Below, piece after piece: positions 13,701-24,000 of a DNA stretch of 64,000 nt. The notes below the pieces were generated by a model that searched no databases, was not told the origin of the DNA, and saw only the letters and a program-made list of their open reading frames with translations. The position numbers were made by a program, and so were the translations under genes. This stretch comes from Symbiodinium natans (Eukaryota > Sar > Dinophyceae > Suessiales > Symbiodiniaceae), in the NCBI GenBank assembly GCA_905221605.1, contig CAJNDS010002135.1, positions 239,501 through 303,500 of the forward strand. The letters run 5' to 3'. Numbering within the stretch: position 1 is the first letter of the stretch; every line of letters begins with the position of its first letter.

Positions 13701-16210
13701 GTCAGGTACCTCACCACGTCCTTTGATGGGACGGTTCGTGTGTGGGAGGCAGACGAAGGCAAGGTCTCACATGCTGCGAGAGATCGCTGCTTGCTACTTC
13801 TGACTCTATATAAAGCTCTCTTGCTGAGACTTGCTCCGTGTTCCACGCCTTAGCTTTGTGGAAATGTTAGCTCGAAGAGACGTGTCCTTAGAGCTACCCG
13901 ACCCTGGTGGGGTCGATTTGGCACAGGGCTTCTACATTCTTCCTCAAGCTTGAGAGCCTTCCTGCTTAGTGTTGTAGTTTTGTAGTTCCGAAGCGCTCCA
14001 CGAAAGAGGGTGCACCTGCCATGGAGTGAGGTGAAACCATGCTATTTGAGGGGGAGGGGGGGGGGGGGGGGCGGGGGGGGGGGGGGGGGGGCGGGGGAGG
14101 GGGGGTGGGGGGAGGGGAGGGGGGGCGGATGTGGGGGGAGGGGGGGGGAGGGGGGGGGAGGGGGGGGGGAGTAGGTGGGGAGGGGGGGGGGGGGGGAGGG
14201 AGGGGGGGGGGGTGGTGGGGGTGGGCGGGGACGTCTGGCAAAAACATGATAGCATGCGGGCTGGTGTGCCCTGCATTTTTTGGCATGCGTTGGGGTGTAC
14301 TCAAGTGAATGCTGCAGGCGATTGCAACCTGGTGATTCATGCTGACAATAAAGCTGGGCGCTTACTGGGAGGGCTTGCATTGGGCTGGGTACCTTCCCTA
14401 AGGCGCAGTGCGCAGTCGAAAGGCGTAAAGGAAGAGCATCATATTGGGGACTAGCCCCCTTGCCGAGTTCTGCCTAGACACAGCACTGCTGCTTGCAGCG
14501 CACTTAACACCCTCAAATTACTGTGAATGATTCCGCTTTTCCTGTTCGGGGATGCGGTATCCAAAAAGAGCATCTACTTCGTGTTTGCAGTTGTTTGATG
14601 TGCCTTTTGTCCTGTGATGTCCCATTCGCCGTGCCCCTGGTCACCCAGCGACAGCCGCCAGAGAGCAGCTTGCTCCGGTCGGACACCCCTTGGAGACATT
14701 CTGGGCGGGTTTTTTTCTGTAGCATTGTTCAGTGCCCTACCACAGGCTGCAGCTTAACCTAAACGAACGGCGTCACGAGTGACGTCCTTCGAAGTTGAGA
14801 GTCTGAGGGTTCGAAGACGTTCGGGCTCGAATCGAGAGTTTGAGAGATAACGGATTTCGAAAGGCCGAACATGCCGAGTTGGAAGCTCGAGAACACCGGA
14901 CTCTCAAACTCGCAGAGCCTCAAGCTTTCAAATTCCTGACCTTATCGGAGCTTGTATTTCTCGACCTCTGAAACTTCGCATTCTTCGAGCTCAAGAAGTT
15001 TTCGAACTGCCCTTGAAGCTTTCGAGCTGGGAAGTCCTCCCCGCCGTGTTTGCTCTTGTTTTCGTGCGGTTGAGCTTAAAGTTTTCAAACTTTCAAACTC
15101 CCTCTCGCATCAAATTGTCGAACTCAGAAGATCTATCCAAACTTGCAAGCGCCGAACTTTCAAGCTCCAGGTCGGTCGTCGTTTTCATTCCTCAAAGTTT
15201 CAAACTTTGAGGTTCCAAAGTTGCAGCTGTCCTTTTGACGTTTTAAGTTTCCAAGGTTCAATGATTGAAAAAGTACTCGTGGTATCTATCTGCGCCCTCC
15301 AAAGACCCACGCACGGTGTAGAGCTTCCCGGAGCTTCTCTTCCGACAGGTCGTGAACACGGCTCAATTCTCGCCGGACGGCACGCTCCTCAAGTGGTGGT
15401 TGGGAACTGGAGGTCACGTTTATGTTCTGAGATGGAGGGTTCGGGTTCCTTGGGGACTGCTTAGCTGAGCAGCACATACTTCTGAGCTCCGGAGATTTGT
15501 CCTCGCAAGCCCAAGCACTCTGGACACTGTGAGTTCCCAGCAGGGTGAGAACGGAGGATGTGTGGATTACTGGCCGTGCTCACGTCTAGTTCGAGGGCTG
15601 CCCTTTTGTGCACTTCGGCGCTGCTGGAGAGTTCGCAAAAAGGAGGGTACGGGACAGGCCTTAGGCAGCAGCATGTCCATTCAAGGGATGCCCCCCATCA
15701 AGCCTCAACAATGCATCTTCATGATAAAAGAAGCTGTTGAAAACATCTGAGGAGCAATGATCCTCGTTGCCTCGGGCACGGAGTGTGTCCGACTACTAAG
15801 TGCAACTACAGGCCTTGCAGGGAGCCGTCGAGTTTGCCTGCCCCTAGAAGGTGTCAGCATTTCGAGGCGCAGGGTTTCAATTTTCTCAGGTTTTTGAATC
15901 GAAACAGGCCTCCCCTAGCCGTCAGAAGGCTCTTATGGGCTTCGGTGAGTTGCCTTCTTTGTTGAGCCGTGCGTAATCCTGTGTCCTCCTGTGTCCTGCA
16001 GCAAGATTCCTCTGCGAGGCGAGTGCATCATGACTTTGGATGGTCATGAAGACTGGGTGAGAACGGCAAACTTCTCACCTGACGGTGCTGGCCTCGGAGC
16101 TCACAGCAGCACGCAGAGCAGTGCCATGCAGCGCAGTGGTGACCAGCGTTGCTTCTTCAGGCATGCTCATTGCCTCCGCCTCTTATGATGGAACGGCGAG
16201 GCACTGGATA
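10737..16210 (+). CDS. WD40-repeat (beta-propeller) protein, multi-exon
   Basis: At least eight WD40 repeat pieces occur in order on the + strand, spread over about 5.5 kb. Recognisable cores include LTASFDGTARIW (10737), VQSATFSHDG (11522), EFSADSKWITGASDD (11850), VKSAAFSPDASLVVTASCDG (12382), VKSAMFSFDG (12967), VNSAAFSPDD (13494), YLTTSFDGTVRVW (13701), VVNTAQFSPDGTLL (15345), and GHEDWVRTANFSPDG followed by IASASYDGTARHW (16040-16200). WD40 propellers are scaffolds for protein-protein interaction, so the partner and pathway cannot be deduced. The exons are short, each coding for half or one repeat, and are separated by introns of about 100-1,600 nt. Repeat units are very alike, suggesting growth by tandem exon duplication. 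Both ends of the gene are uncertain. Confidence 0.8.
11500..11605 (+). CDS. WD40 exon (full repeat)
   Basis: Reads DHGEVQSATFSHDG, then LLTVSLDGEGKLW, so one nearly complete repeat lies in a single frame. Gly-Glu replaces the more usual residues before the final basic-Leu-Trp. Confidence 0.8.
11850..11903 (+). CDS. WD40 exon
   Basis: Encodes EFSADSKWITGASDDCTA, the FSPDG and TAS-DGT core of a repeat. Splice borders were not resolved. Confidence 0.65.
12382..12450 (+). CDS. WD40 exon
   Basis: Encodes VKSAAFSPDASLVVTASCDG. The acceptor TCCAGG lies directly upstream. The frame reaches a stop soon after, so a donor must lie near 12445. Confidence 0.75.
12967..13038 (+). CDS. WD40 exon
   Basis: Encodes VKSAMFSFDG followed by RIITASMDGTAR, a nearly complete repeat in one frame. 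Confidence 0.75.
13494..13545 (+). CDS. WD40 exon (N-terminal half repeat)
   Basis: Encodes AVNSAAFSPDDTL. It pairs with the half repeat at 13701-13760, so an intron cuts this repeat between its FSPDG-type turn and its TAS-type strand. Confidence 0.7.
13701..13762 (+). CDS. WD40 exon (C-terminal half repeat)
   Basis: Encodes YLTTSFDGTVRVWEADEGK, a canonical second half with the Trp preserved. Confidence 0.8.
13944..14235. repeat. Poly-G / G-rich low-complexity tract
   Basis: From about 14048 to 14228 the + strand is almost pure G broken by single A, C or T. The Gly- and Pro-rich ORFs in every frame here result from this composition. It sits in an intron of the WD40 gene. Such a tract would be expected to form G-quadruplexes and to be error-prone in assembly. 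Confidence 0.85.
14765..15260. repeat. Degenerate TTCGAG / CTTTCAAA-rich region
   Basis: Many imperfect short motifs (TTCGAAG, TTCGAGCTC, CTTTCAAACTTT, AAGCTTTC) recur over about 500 nt within an intron of the WD40 gene. No regular period was found. Similar AAGCTTTAAG motifs appear near 38280-38330. Confidence 0.5.
15345..15392 (+). CDS. WD40 exon (N-terminal half repeat)
   Basis: Encodes VVNTAQFSPDGTLL after a CGACAG acceptor. Its second half was not located with confidence. Confidence 0.7.
16014..16088 (+). CDS. WD40 exon (N-terminal half repeat with GH motif)
   Basis: Encodes GECIMTLDGHEDWVRTANFS and continues to PDG. This is the clearest unit, with the Gly-His pair that opens a canonical WD40 repeat. 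It pairs with 16150-16210. Confidence 0.85.
16150..16210 (+). CDS. WD40 exon (C-terminal half repeat)
   Basis: Encodes MLIASASYDGTARHW and completes the repeat started at 16014. The acceptor is TTCTTCAG near 16160. Confidence 0.8.
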
Positions 16211-17874
16211 TCTGTCAGCCAACGTAGTTGCGCAGCCAACGCTATCTATGCACAGGGGCGTGCGAGTTGCATGGGGTGCACGCGTGCTTCATCATTCTTC
16301 CGGATAGGTTCTAGATGCATGGTGTTTTTTTCGGCTAAAGGGTGGAACCCAGTCTCTGGGTATTGGTTTACATCCATTGCATCAGCATCTTTCAGAAACC
16401 CAACAGCTTCGTGCTTTGTCTTCTTGCGTATCCTTGGTCAATTGTGTGCACGCGGACCACAAGCTGCAAGCCCGGCAAAAGGCTCGCAGGGCGAGCGAAA
16501 GCTTCTTGAGGTGCTTGAGAGCCTTTTTGATTCGAGTTCTGTGTGGCTCTGTGCGCCGCCTTTTGTGGGATCGCTCTATTTGGCGAGAAGAGGGTCTTTC
16601 GGATCGTCTTCGGGCCGTTCACCCAACCTCCAATTCCATCATTTCACGCTCTGCTGGAGCACCAGGTTCTGGAAGGCTAGAAGGTCAGCGGTTTGAGTAA
16701 ATCCTTGCCACCGGAAAAACAAAAGAACGACATCGCTATGTCTACGTCTGAGTTTCACTGCCACAACCCAAGTGGAGTGGAGTTGTTTCACGGGCGTTTC
16801 GCAGACCTTTGCTTCAGCTTTCGGTGCTTGTTCAACTAGTTCCTGGACGTGATCAGGGTCTGGAGTTCGAGAACCGGCGAATGCTTGCAGACCCTGGCTG
16901 GTCATTCAGCCAGATCCTTACCGAGCTTTTCGTGCAACTGAGCTGGCTTACTTCCGACATCAGTTTCTGCTTTTCTGTCCACGTCTCGCCACTGAAATCC
17001 GCTGTTGTGAAGAGACTGACAGGAGACAGTGATATCCGCCGAAATAATTGCGGCCTGAAGGCTGGGTTTTGTCAGGCTTCGCAGACTTTTGTCGGAAACT
17101 TGAAAGTCGGTCCTATCCAGTCCGTTAGGTGCGACATCCTTTCCGATGCCGAGATGCTGCGCCTCAAATTCACTGCACCTTCTCTTCCCACCATTGTGGC
17201 GCAGGTTCTCTTAAAGTTGACAATAGCATTCCAGCTCCCAGACTGGACTAGTCATGCTGAGTTGCCTGGGCCTCAGTGTCTTGTAGGTCACCTGCAGATG
17301 CTTTCAACAAAAACACCCAAACACCACGCTTAGTCCTTCAGGAGACCGAGAGCTTAGAGATCCCCCATTAGTTTCCCCCCCCCTCCGAGACGACGGCAGA
17401 GAAACCACTCAACATGCTTCTGCTTCATGTGCAGATCAGCCAGTATCCGTGGCACTCTGGGCCATGTCGGGACTCTCCCGGAGTCTGGAGTCTTGCACTT
17501 GGAAGATACCATTAAAACAAGCAGGTCGTTCAAGCTTGCTCTTTGCTCCCGGGTAAAGTTGCGCAGTGCTCTCGCGGCTTACGCTGAGGATTTTGTTGTT
17601 GGCCTGCCTTGGCTTGCGTCTTCTCAAGCTGTTTCAGGGCGAACAAGGCGAAGAAGAATTCTTTGTCGAGGGATGCTGCGAGTACTGCCACTTTCCCAGA
17701 GGGATTTGTTGTCTTTCGGAGCCGGTGATTTAACTGCCCATAGCCTGCCATGCCGGTGCGGCAAAGTTGGGATGCTTGCACGGATCTTGCGCGAACTCCA
17801 TCATTTGCTTTTCGTCAGAATAGGAATATGGAACTGGCCGCACATTGGCATTGCCACATTGGCACGCCAGGCTG

Positions 17875-17941
17875 CTCTCGGGACTGTACTGTGTCACCCT
17901 GTGAAGATTGGTCTGTCCGAGTCAAAGATGCGATATTTTAG
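17875..17941 (+). CDS. Possible terminal WD40-like exon
   Basis: One frame reads CTVSPCEDWSVRVKDAIF and then a stop. The EDWSVRV part resembles the end of a WD40 unit, with Lys in place of the usual Trp. It lies downstream of the other repeats in the same direction, so it could be the last exon of the WD40 gene. It may also be chance. Confidence 0.3.
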
Positions 17942-17975
17942 AATCTATACAATGACTTTCTAGGAATTGCTTGAG

Positions 17976-17993
17976 AACCCCCCCCCCCCCCCC
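17976..17993. repeat. Poly-C run
   Basis: A homopolymer of about 17 C. Runs like this recur at 22019 and 38358. Confidence 0.9.
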
Positions 17994-17999
17994 AAGAAA

Positions 18000-19950
18000 A
18001 AGATTCTTCCTTATAAGGGTAAGATGAGGATTATTGTTTTTATGTGTCTTTTGGGGTTCTTAAGATTTCTAATGCAAATAGCAGCTTTCACCAGCTTTCA
18101 CAGCTTCTCGAGACAGACCTCAGAGAGCCGGGGAGAGCCACGGAGAGCCCCCATTAGTTTGTAAACGCTTTCGGGCGCTTTCCGCCTCCGAGAGGTCCTC
18201 ATGGCTGGGTCTGCCAATGCAGCTCCGAAGCAGCCCCCTCGACCTACCCCCCCCCCTTCCCCTTTAGGGGGCCTTAAGGGGCCTTAAGGCTCAGGGGCTT
18301 TAAGGGGTCTTGAGGGGCCTTAAGGGCCTCAAGGGCCTTAAAGGGCAACGTATGCTGGCAGGTAGGGCAGGCACAGCATGTACATCATTCAGAGGAACAG
18401 ACTAGTTGGGCGCTGTGCATTTTTTCACTCAGCCATGAGATTCAGGCGAGAGATTGAGCTTAGCCAACTCCGCCATAGATGCTTTGTGCGCAACGGGAGC
18501 CCAAGCCTCGCAGCACGGCGCCGCGCAGGAGGAGTATTTCAGATGCCTCAATCGGTCATCATAGAGAAGCAGCCTGTCCCCTTAGCTCAGGGAGCCATGG
18601 GGCACCCACATGAAGTACCAAGCCGCCATCTCACGTGTAGTGCCGCATTCTCTCACCCAGACGTAGCTCCACTCTGGAGAGCTCCAGTCTCCAAACAAAA
18701 GGCTCCGGCTGCGACGTGCTTTGCTGCGGCTTCTCGCAATCAGGTTTTTGGATGTAAGCACGGTTGGATGAGCATTGACCCGTGATCCTCTGTAAATGAA
18801 GCTGTTGAACTGCTGCTCGGTGTCAGAAACCCTCCGACCGGGGCTGTGCAAACCAGATTCTGGCGACTTTTGGCAGATATCCGTCGTTTACATGCGAACC
18901 TAGGTTGTCAAGAACATCGAGTATTATTATCATCGGCCTCAACCTTTCCGGAACAAACGTAGCATAGCCGGCCAAAAAAACGTACGCTGGCCTTGTTCTG
19001 ACCTTGTGGAGAATCTCCATAGCAATCCTCAGACATTTCAGGATAATGCACAACTGCTCTTCGAACGGAGCGCAGGCTGCCAGAACGATTGTGTTAGACT
19101 GGGATTTTGCCACCCATGCATTGTTCAAGAAAAAGAGGGCAACTTGTCCGGCTGAGCCAGTGTGTGTTGCCTGTTTTTGCAGTGTTGTGTGCATTTTTCT
19201 CCCGGGTGGTTGAAGGTACTTCGCAGGAGCAGGTAGATGACTCTTACAGGGCTTGGAGGAACCAAGTGAGACCTGAAAAGCTCATTTCGCGCCGGTAGGC
19301 TGGGGCCCTTGGTGAAGCGGGCAGGGTGCCTGATGAAAACGGTCTGCGACGGGTGCCTCGATCTAAGTTCAGATCAGACCAAAACCTTGCCCAATAGCAA
19401 AGCGACGAAACCCTTAAAGTCTCCTACGCTCCCAGGCTTTGGCTCGTAGCCCAAAGCCCCAAAATGCAGCCCGGAACTACAGGGTCTGCTCTGAAGTCTG
19501 ACTCTCGGAGATGCTTCCGTCAGAAACAGGTCGAACGAGGGGGGTTTGATGGAGGGGAACCGTGCGGACCCGTGTTGAAGACAAGCGTGGCGGAAACCTA
19601 GAACATGTGTATGAATGCAATGTATTTGTGTGGATGTGATGATTTCAGGATGACGGGGCTGTGATTCGGAATGAGCTCTACTCAGAACAAGTCTGATGCA
19701 AGTTGCCCGCCACCGTAGTGCAACTGCTACACTACCTAGTTGTCCGACTGGTCATGAAAGGCAAAAGTGAGTTGCCGCTTGTGCACTTTGGAACTAGATG
19801 CGCTTGCGGACACTGTTTATCTGCTCGCAACGAAAGCTGTTGTGTTCAATGTCTTGCCCTGGTTGCAGTGTGTAGATTGGTAGCAAAGTCCGTCCGCTTC
19901 TCAGACGTTGCTTGTGCGCAAGGCAGACTCTGCTCAGTTAAGTTGCACAT
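18000..19950. other. Spacer between the WD40 and channel genes
   Basis: No confident gene. It holds a CCTTAAGGGG minisatellite (18264-18345). At about 18640 an open frame contains SAAFSHPD, reminiscent of a WD40 core but without other repeat features. Confidence 0.4.
18264..18345. repeat. GGGCCTTAAGG minisatellite
   Basis: Six or more imperfect copies of GGGGCCTTAAGG-like units occur in tandem. The unit is itself nearly palindromic (CCTTAAGG). Confidence 0.75.
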
Positions 19951-19954
19951 CCAG

Positions 19955-20075
19955 ATGGCACAGCAGGCCTCTACAATGATACAGGATGTGGCCCAGCAGC
20001 TTGTTCAAATCCAGCAGCAGCAAAAGGCTTCTGCTGACAATTTGGCTTTGCTCGCGCGTCAATATGAAGGCGGGT
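19955..20075 (+). CDS. Candidate Gln-rich 5' exon upstream of the channel
   Basis: The frame reads AQQASTMIQDVAQQLVQIQQ and continues with Gln, Lys and Ala in helical spacing. It could be a cytoplasmic N-terminal helix of the channel gene that starts about 700 nt downstream, but no splice path to the S1 exon was established. It may belong to another gene. Confidence 0.35.
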
Positions 20076-20647
20076 TCGGACACGACAGAACAAGTTCAAA
20101 TCACGGGTCTTGCCGGGATCCCTGAAATTTCCGAAAGGCTGGCAATCTTCCCTGGATTCCATCCTTGAACGCATTGGCAGCATTGACCATCTCCAGTACC
20201 GGAGAGAGGTTGGGTTTTCAGCGTTTCGCCTGAGTGTCCTATAGGGAACGAAGCTGCCAGAGATGTTGGTGAAGTCCTTTGCAGAAATCCGGGCACAAGC
20301 TGGATCAGCAGATCTCACCAACACCGCAGATCCCTCCGTTGAGTGGGGACGATTGCGAGGCAGCTTGTTCTGCTTGCTTGGAATGTCCACCATGATGCTG
20401 CGATGATGCTGTCGGACTAGTGACCAGCAGTTCCTGTGTTAAAGTTGAGGGCTGACGCAGCCTTGAGCCTCGCAGGTCGTGGCTAGTAGTGGCGGAACAG
20501 CGCCGCCGGAACCCGCAGATGAGGGCAGATTGCATAGCTTGATGCACAATCCGTTGAGATCCGAAACATCTACGAAGCTCAAGGAACTCGTGGAGAAGGC
20601 TGGTCGTATATACGTGACGTTACATGACATGGCAGTTGAGGGGTTGG

Positions 20648-20755
20648 GATGTGGGGGGCTTCCGAAGATAGGAGTACCCTTTTTGGGGGGGTCCCTTTAA
20701 ATGGGATTCTACTCCGTCTGGGGGAATAAAAAGGTGCCCCCTTATGGTGGGAAGT
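20648..20755. repeat. Dispersed short element, family 2, diverged copy
   Basis: Carries GGCTTCCGAAGATAGG, GTACCC, GGGGTCCC, GGGATTCTACTC in the same order as the copies at 4903 and 51838. It sits just upstream of the first identified channel exon. Confidence 0.5.
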
Positions 20756-20785
20756 TCCCATGTCATGTTGCCCCAGGGCCTCCAG

Positions 20786-21017
20786 GAACATCTGGGATCG
20801 GAAGCTGCGCGAGGTGTTGAAAGTTTTCAGACATGCCGGCAGAAGATTGCCAAGATGGTCAACTCAAACACCTTCGAGTACGCGGCTGGCATGGTCATCT
20901 TGGCCAACATGATTGTCATCGGCATAGAGGCACAAGAATCTCTCAACCTGGACCAGCTGGAATTCGCTGAGTACACGTGGCCTTGGTTCGCGGAAAGGCT
21001 TTTCCTTCTCATTTACA
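20786..21017 (+). CDS. Channel exon: pre-S1, S1 and start of S2
   Basis: Includes TFEYAAGMVILANMIVIGIE (S1) and ends AERLFLLIY (S2 start). The end is phase 1 before a GT donor at 21018. Joining to 21424 restores LLIYSVEIVLRII. The start at 20786 follows CCAG; an earlier acceptor is possible. Confidence 0.85.
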
Positions 21018-24000
21018 GTGCCCTGGACCTGAGCTTGTTCGGTTTTCCCCTTTCTGGACTCCAATCACAAGTAGTGACTGCCAAACGCTACTTCATAGGA
21101 CATGCCGAAAGGGAGTTATGTCATCTTCTGTCAGGTCTGTCAGGGTGAGGATGACTCGATGCAAGCATGATATCTGTTTCTTTGATTAGTTAAGAGGGCA
21201 AGTATTCGTCATGAGTCAGGTTCTCTGGTGGTAGCGTGAGGTATGTTGCAATATGTGCCAGTTTGTAGCGATGACGCACAGCTCGGTAACAAAGCACTTG
21301 CACCACAGTTGCTCATTGCTTGAGTTTTTAGAGTTCTTTTTGCATTGTCAACTGCTGGCTCCTCAAGTAATATTCTTCGTGCTGCCACTGTGCTCCACAG
21401 GGTTGGCATTGTCGTAGTCTGAGGTGTCGAGATCGTTCTCAGAATCATCGCGGGAGGTTGCGCTGCTCTTAAGGACGTTGGGGGCCTGCAACTACTAAGT
21501 TGGCAACGCGATTCACCGCTGCAAGGGCTACAAGTGGCCGTACTTGCTTCTTTGTTCTCAGGACCCGTGGTTTCTGATGGATTTCACTCTTGTTTGTATC
21601 GGCTGGGCGGCTCTCCTCTTTTTGCCGCTGGCAGGCCCAGCAGGGAGGGGACACCAGCAGTTCATCTGAATATGCCGCTGCACTTCAATGTCTACCGCCC
21701 GGTTGATCTACATATACATATGTATATATATATATACATATATATAAAGAGATGTACTGTAGCACACAATAAACAGATGTAATGGAATATAATATCCTAT
21801 CCATCTATTTTGTTTTAATATAGTATAAGATAATGTTGTATAATTTCATGTTAATCAAGTATCATATCATGCAATATAATATGTTATATTTTGTACAATA
21901 CATATATATATATCTATGTATATTAGACTATATATCATAAATAGAAAATACATAAACGAATAAACAAATAAATAAATAAAATAAATAAATAAATAAATAT
22001 ATATATATATATATGGTACCCCCCCCCCCCCCCAGTGACCTACCCTTTTTCGCCTTGTCTCAAGTCACCCAGCTGCACTGCAAGCAAACTCGGTGTGCAA
22101 TATAGCGTATTTCCTAGGGCGTAGACTAAAATACAACTAAAATCGCATACATGGGACAGTAGAAAAACCAAAATACCAAAACCAAAAAAAACCAAAAAAC
22201 CAAAACCAAAAAAACCAAAACCAAAAAAACCAAAAAAAATTTTCCGGGACTCTCAGGAAATCCCTATGAGGCTTCTCCAAGAGTCCCGGAAAATTGTTTT
22301 TTTTGGTATTTTTGTTTTTTTTGGTTTTGTTTTTTTCGGTTTTGTTTTTTTGGGTTTTGTTTTTTTTTGGTTTTTTGGTTTTGGTATTTTGGCTTTTTGG
22401 TTCGCCTTCACGGTCACGAGGCAACAACTACGCATTTTTAAGTGTGCTTATGCTAGTTGTGCTTTTCAGAAATAGTATACAAGTGGTCTTTCTAGTGCTT
22501 CAGAACTATTTGTTTCGTTATTATGTAAGTAGAGCCGCTAGTGTTTAGTGCATCTTTTGGTTGTACTCAAGTGTAGTAGGCCTTATTCAGCCATTACTTG
22601 GTGCTCTGGTAGCTCAATTCGCATGGATAATATTTGCCTGGTAAATGCGATTAATTATCTAGAAGCAGCATTTGCAATACTTGTCTTGAGAAAAAGCATT
22701 TATTGCTTAGAATTGTTTGCTTAAAAAGTGACTCCTACTCGTCCAGGAATACCCCAAAACCCTATAATCCAAACTTTACCAGAGATTCTCCTGAAAAGCT
22801 TGCGCTTTTGGATGTTTTTATGTATTTGTGAATTTGCTTGTGTATGGCCTTCACTAAGTACTTTTCTAGGATTCTTGTGCATTTTTTAAGCCTGATTGTG
22901 CAAGTTGCGTTTTTCAAGCATAGTATATATGTGGTCTTTATTGAATACTTCAGACATCTTTGTTTCATCGTTATGTAAGTAGAACCGCTTCTATTTCCAT
23001 TATTGTGCATCTTTAAGCTTGCTCATGCAAATTGTGCTTTTCAGACATAGTATATAAGTGGTCTTTAGTGAATACTTCAGCAATCTTTGTCTCATTGTTA
23101 TGTAGGTAGAACCGTTTCCATTTCCGCAAGTGTTTATTTCGTATTTGGTTGAGTATGGTCCTTTAAATAGTATTCACTTGAGTCAAATTGGGCTATTTGC
23201 TTAAGAATTCCTCTAGTAGTTAAATTCGCATAGAATGAATACTTCAAAAAAATTGTTTCATGAATATGTAAACATAAGGTGTTTCATTTGACTTTGCAGA
23301 TAGTACTTCAATAATGCCTTGCCTGGTATAAACACAACTGTTTCAATGCATTAGTTGCTCAACAAAGCACTATTTGCCCTTTAAACCACACTTTGCCATA
23401 TTTTGGTTGAATATGGTGCTTCTTTCGTATTTTGGTTGAGTATGGTCCTTTAAATGGTATTCACTTGAGTCAAATTGGGCTATTTGCTTAATAGTTACTC
23501 TAGTAGCTAAATTCGCATAAAATGATTATTTCAAAAAGAAAACGATTCATGAATATGTAAACATATGGTATTTCAGTGGACTTTTCAGAGAGCATACTTT
23601 GCCTAGTACAAACACAATTGTATAAATACAGTATTTGCACTTTAAACGCACACTTTGCCATTTTTTGGTTGAAAATGGTGTTTATTTCGTATCTTGGTTG
23701 AGTATGCTCCTTTAAATAGTATTCACTTGAGTCAAATTGGGCTCTTTGCTTAAAAATTACTCTAGTAGCTAAATTCGCATAGAACCAAGAAAAATGTTTC
23801 ACTATTTGATTAATACTTTGCCTCGTACAAACACAATTGTATAAATAGATTAGTTGCTCAACAAAACATTAATTGCCCTTGAAACGCACAATTTGCATAG
23901 AAAAACACTGATCTAAACATCTAAAAACAGCATTGTCCGCTTCAGATTCAAAATGTAGATTCTTCCAATGCTAGCTTATCGGGGTCTGTGAGGTGGGTGT

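Noticed and set aside
14039..14380. Gly-rich (+) and Pro-rich (-) ORFs
   Set aside because: Products of the poly-G tract.
18600..18680. SAAFSHPD as an extra WD40 unit
   Set aside because: Only one short word matches, with no Gly-His or DGT/Trp part nearby.
22137..22548. Lys/Thr-rich (-) and Phe/Leu-rich (+) ORFs resembling membrane proteins
   Set aside because: They arise from the A-rich and T-rich hairpin arms.
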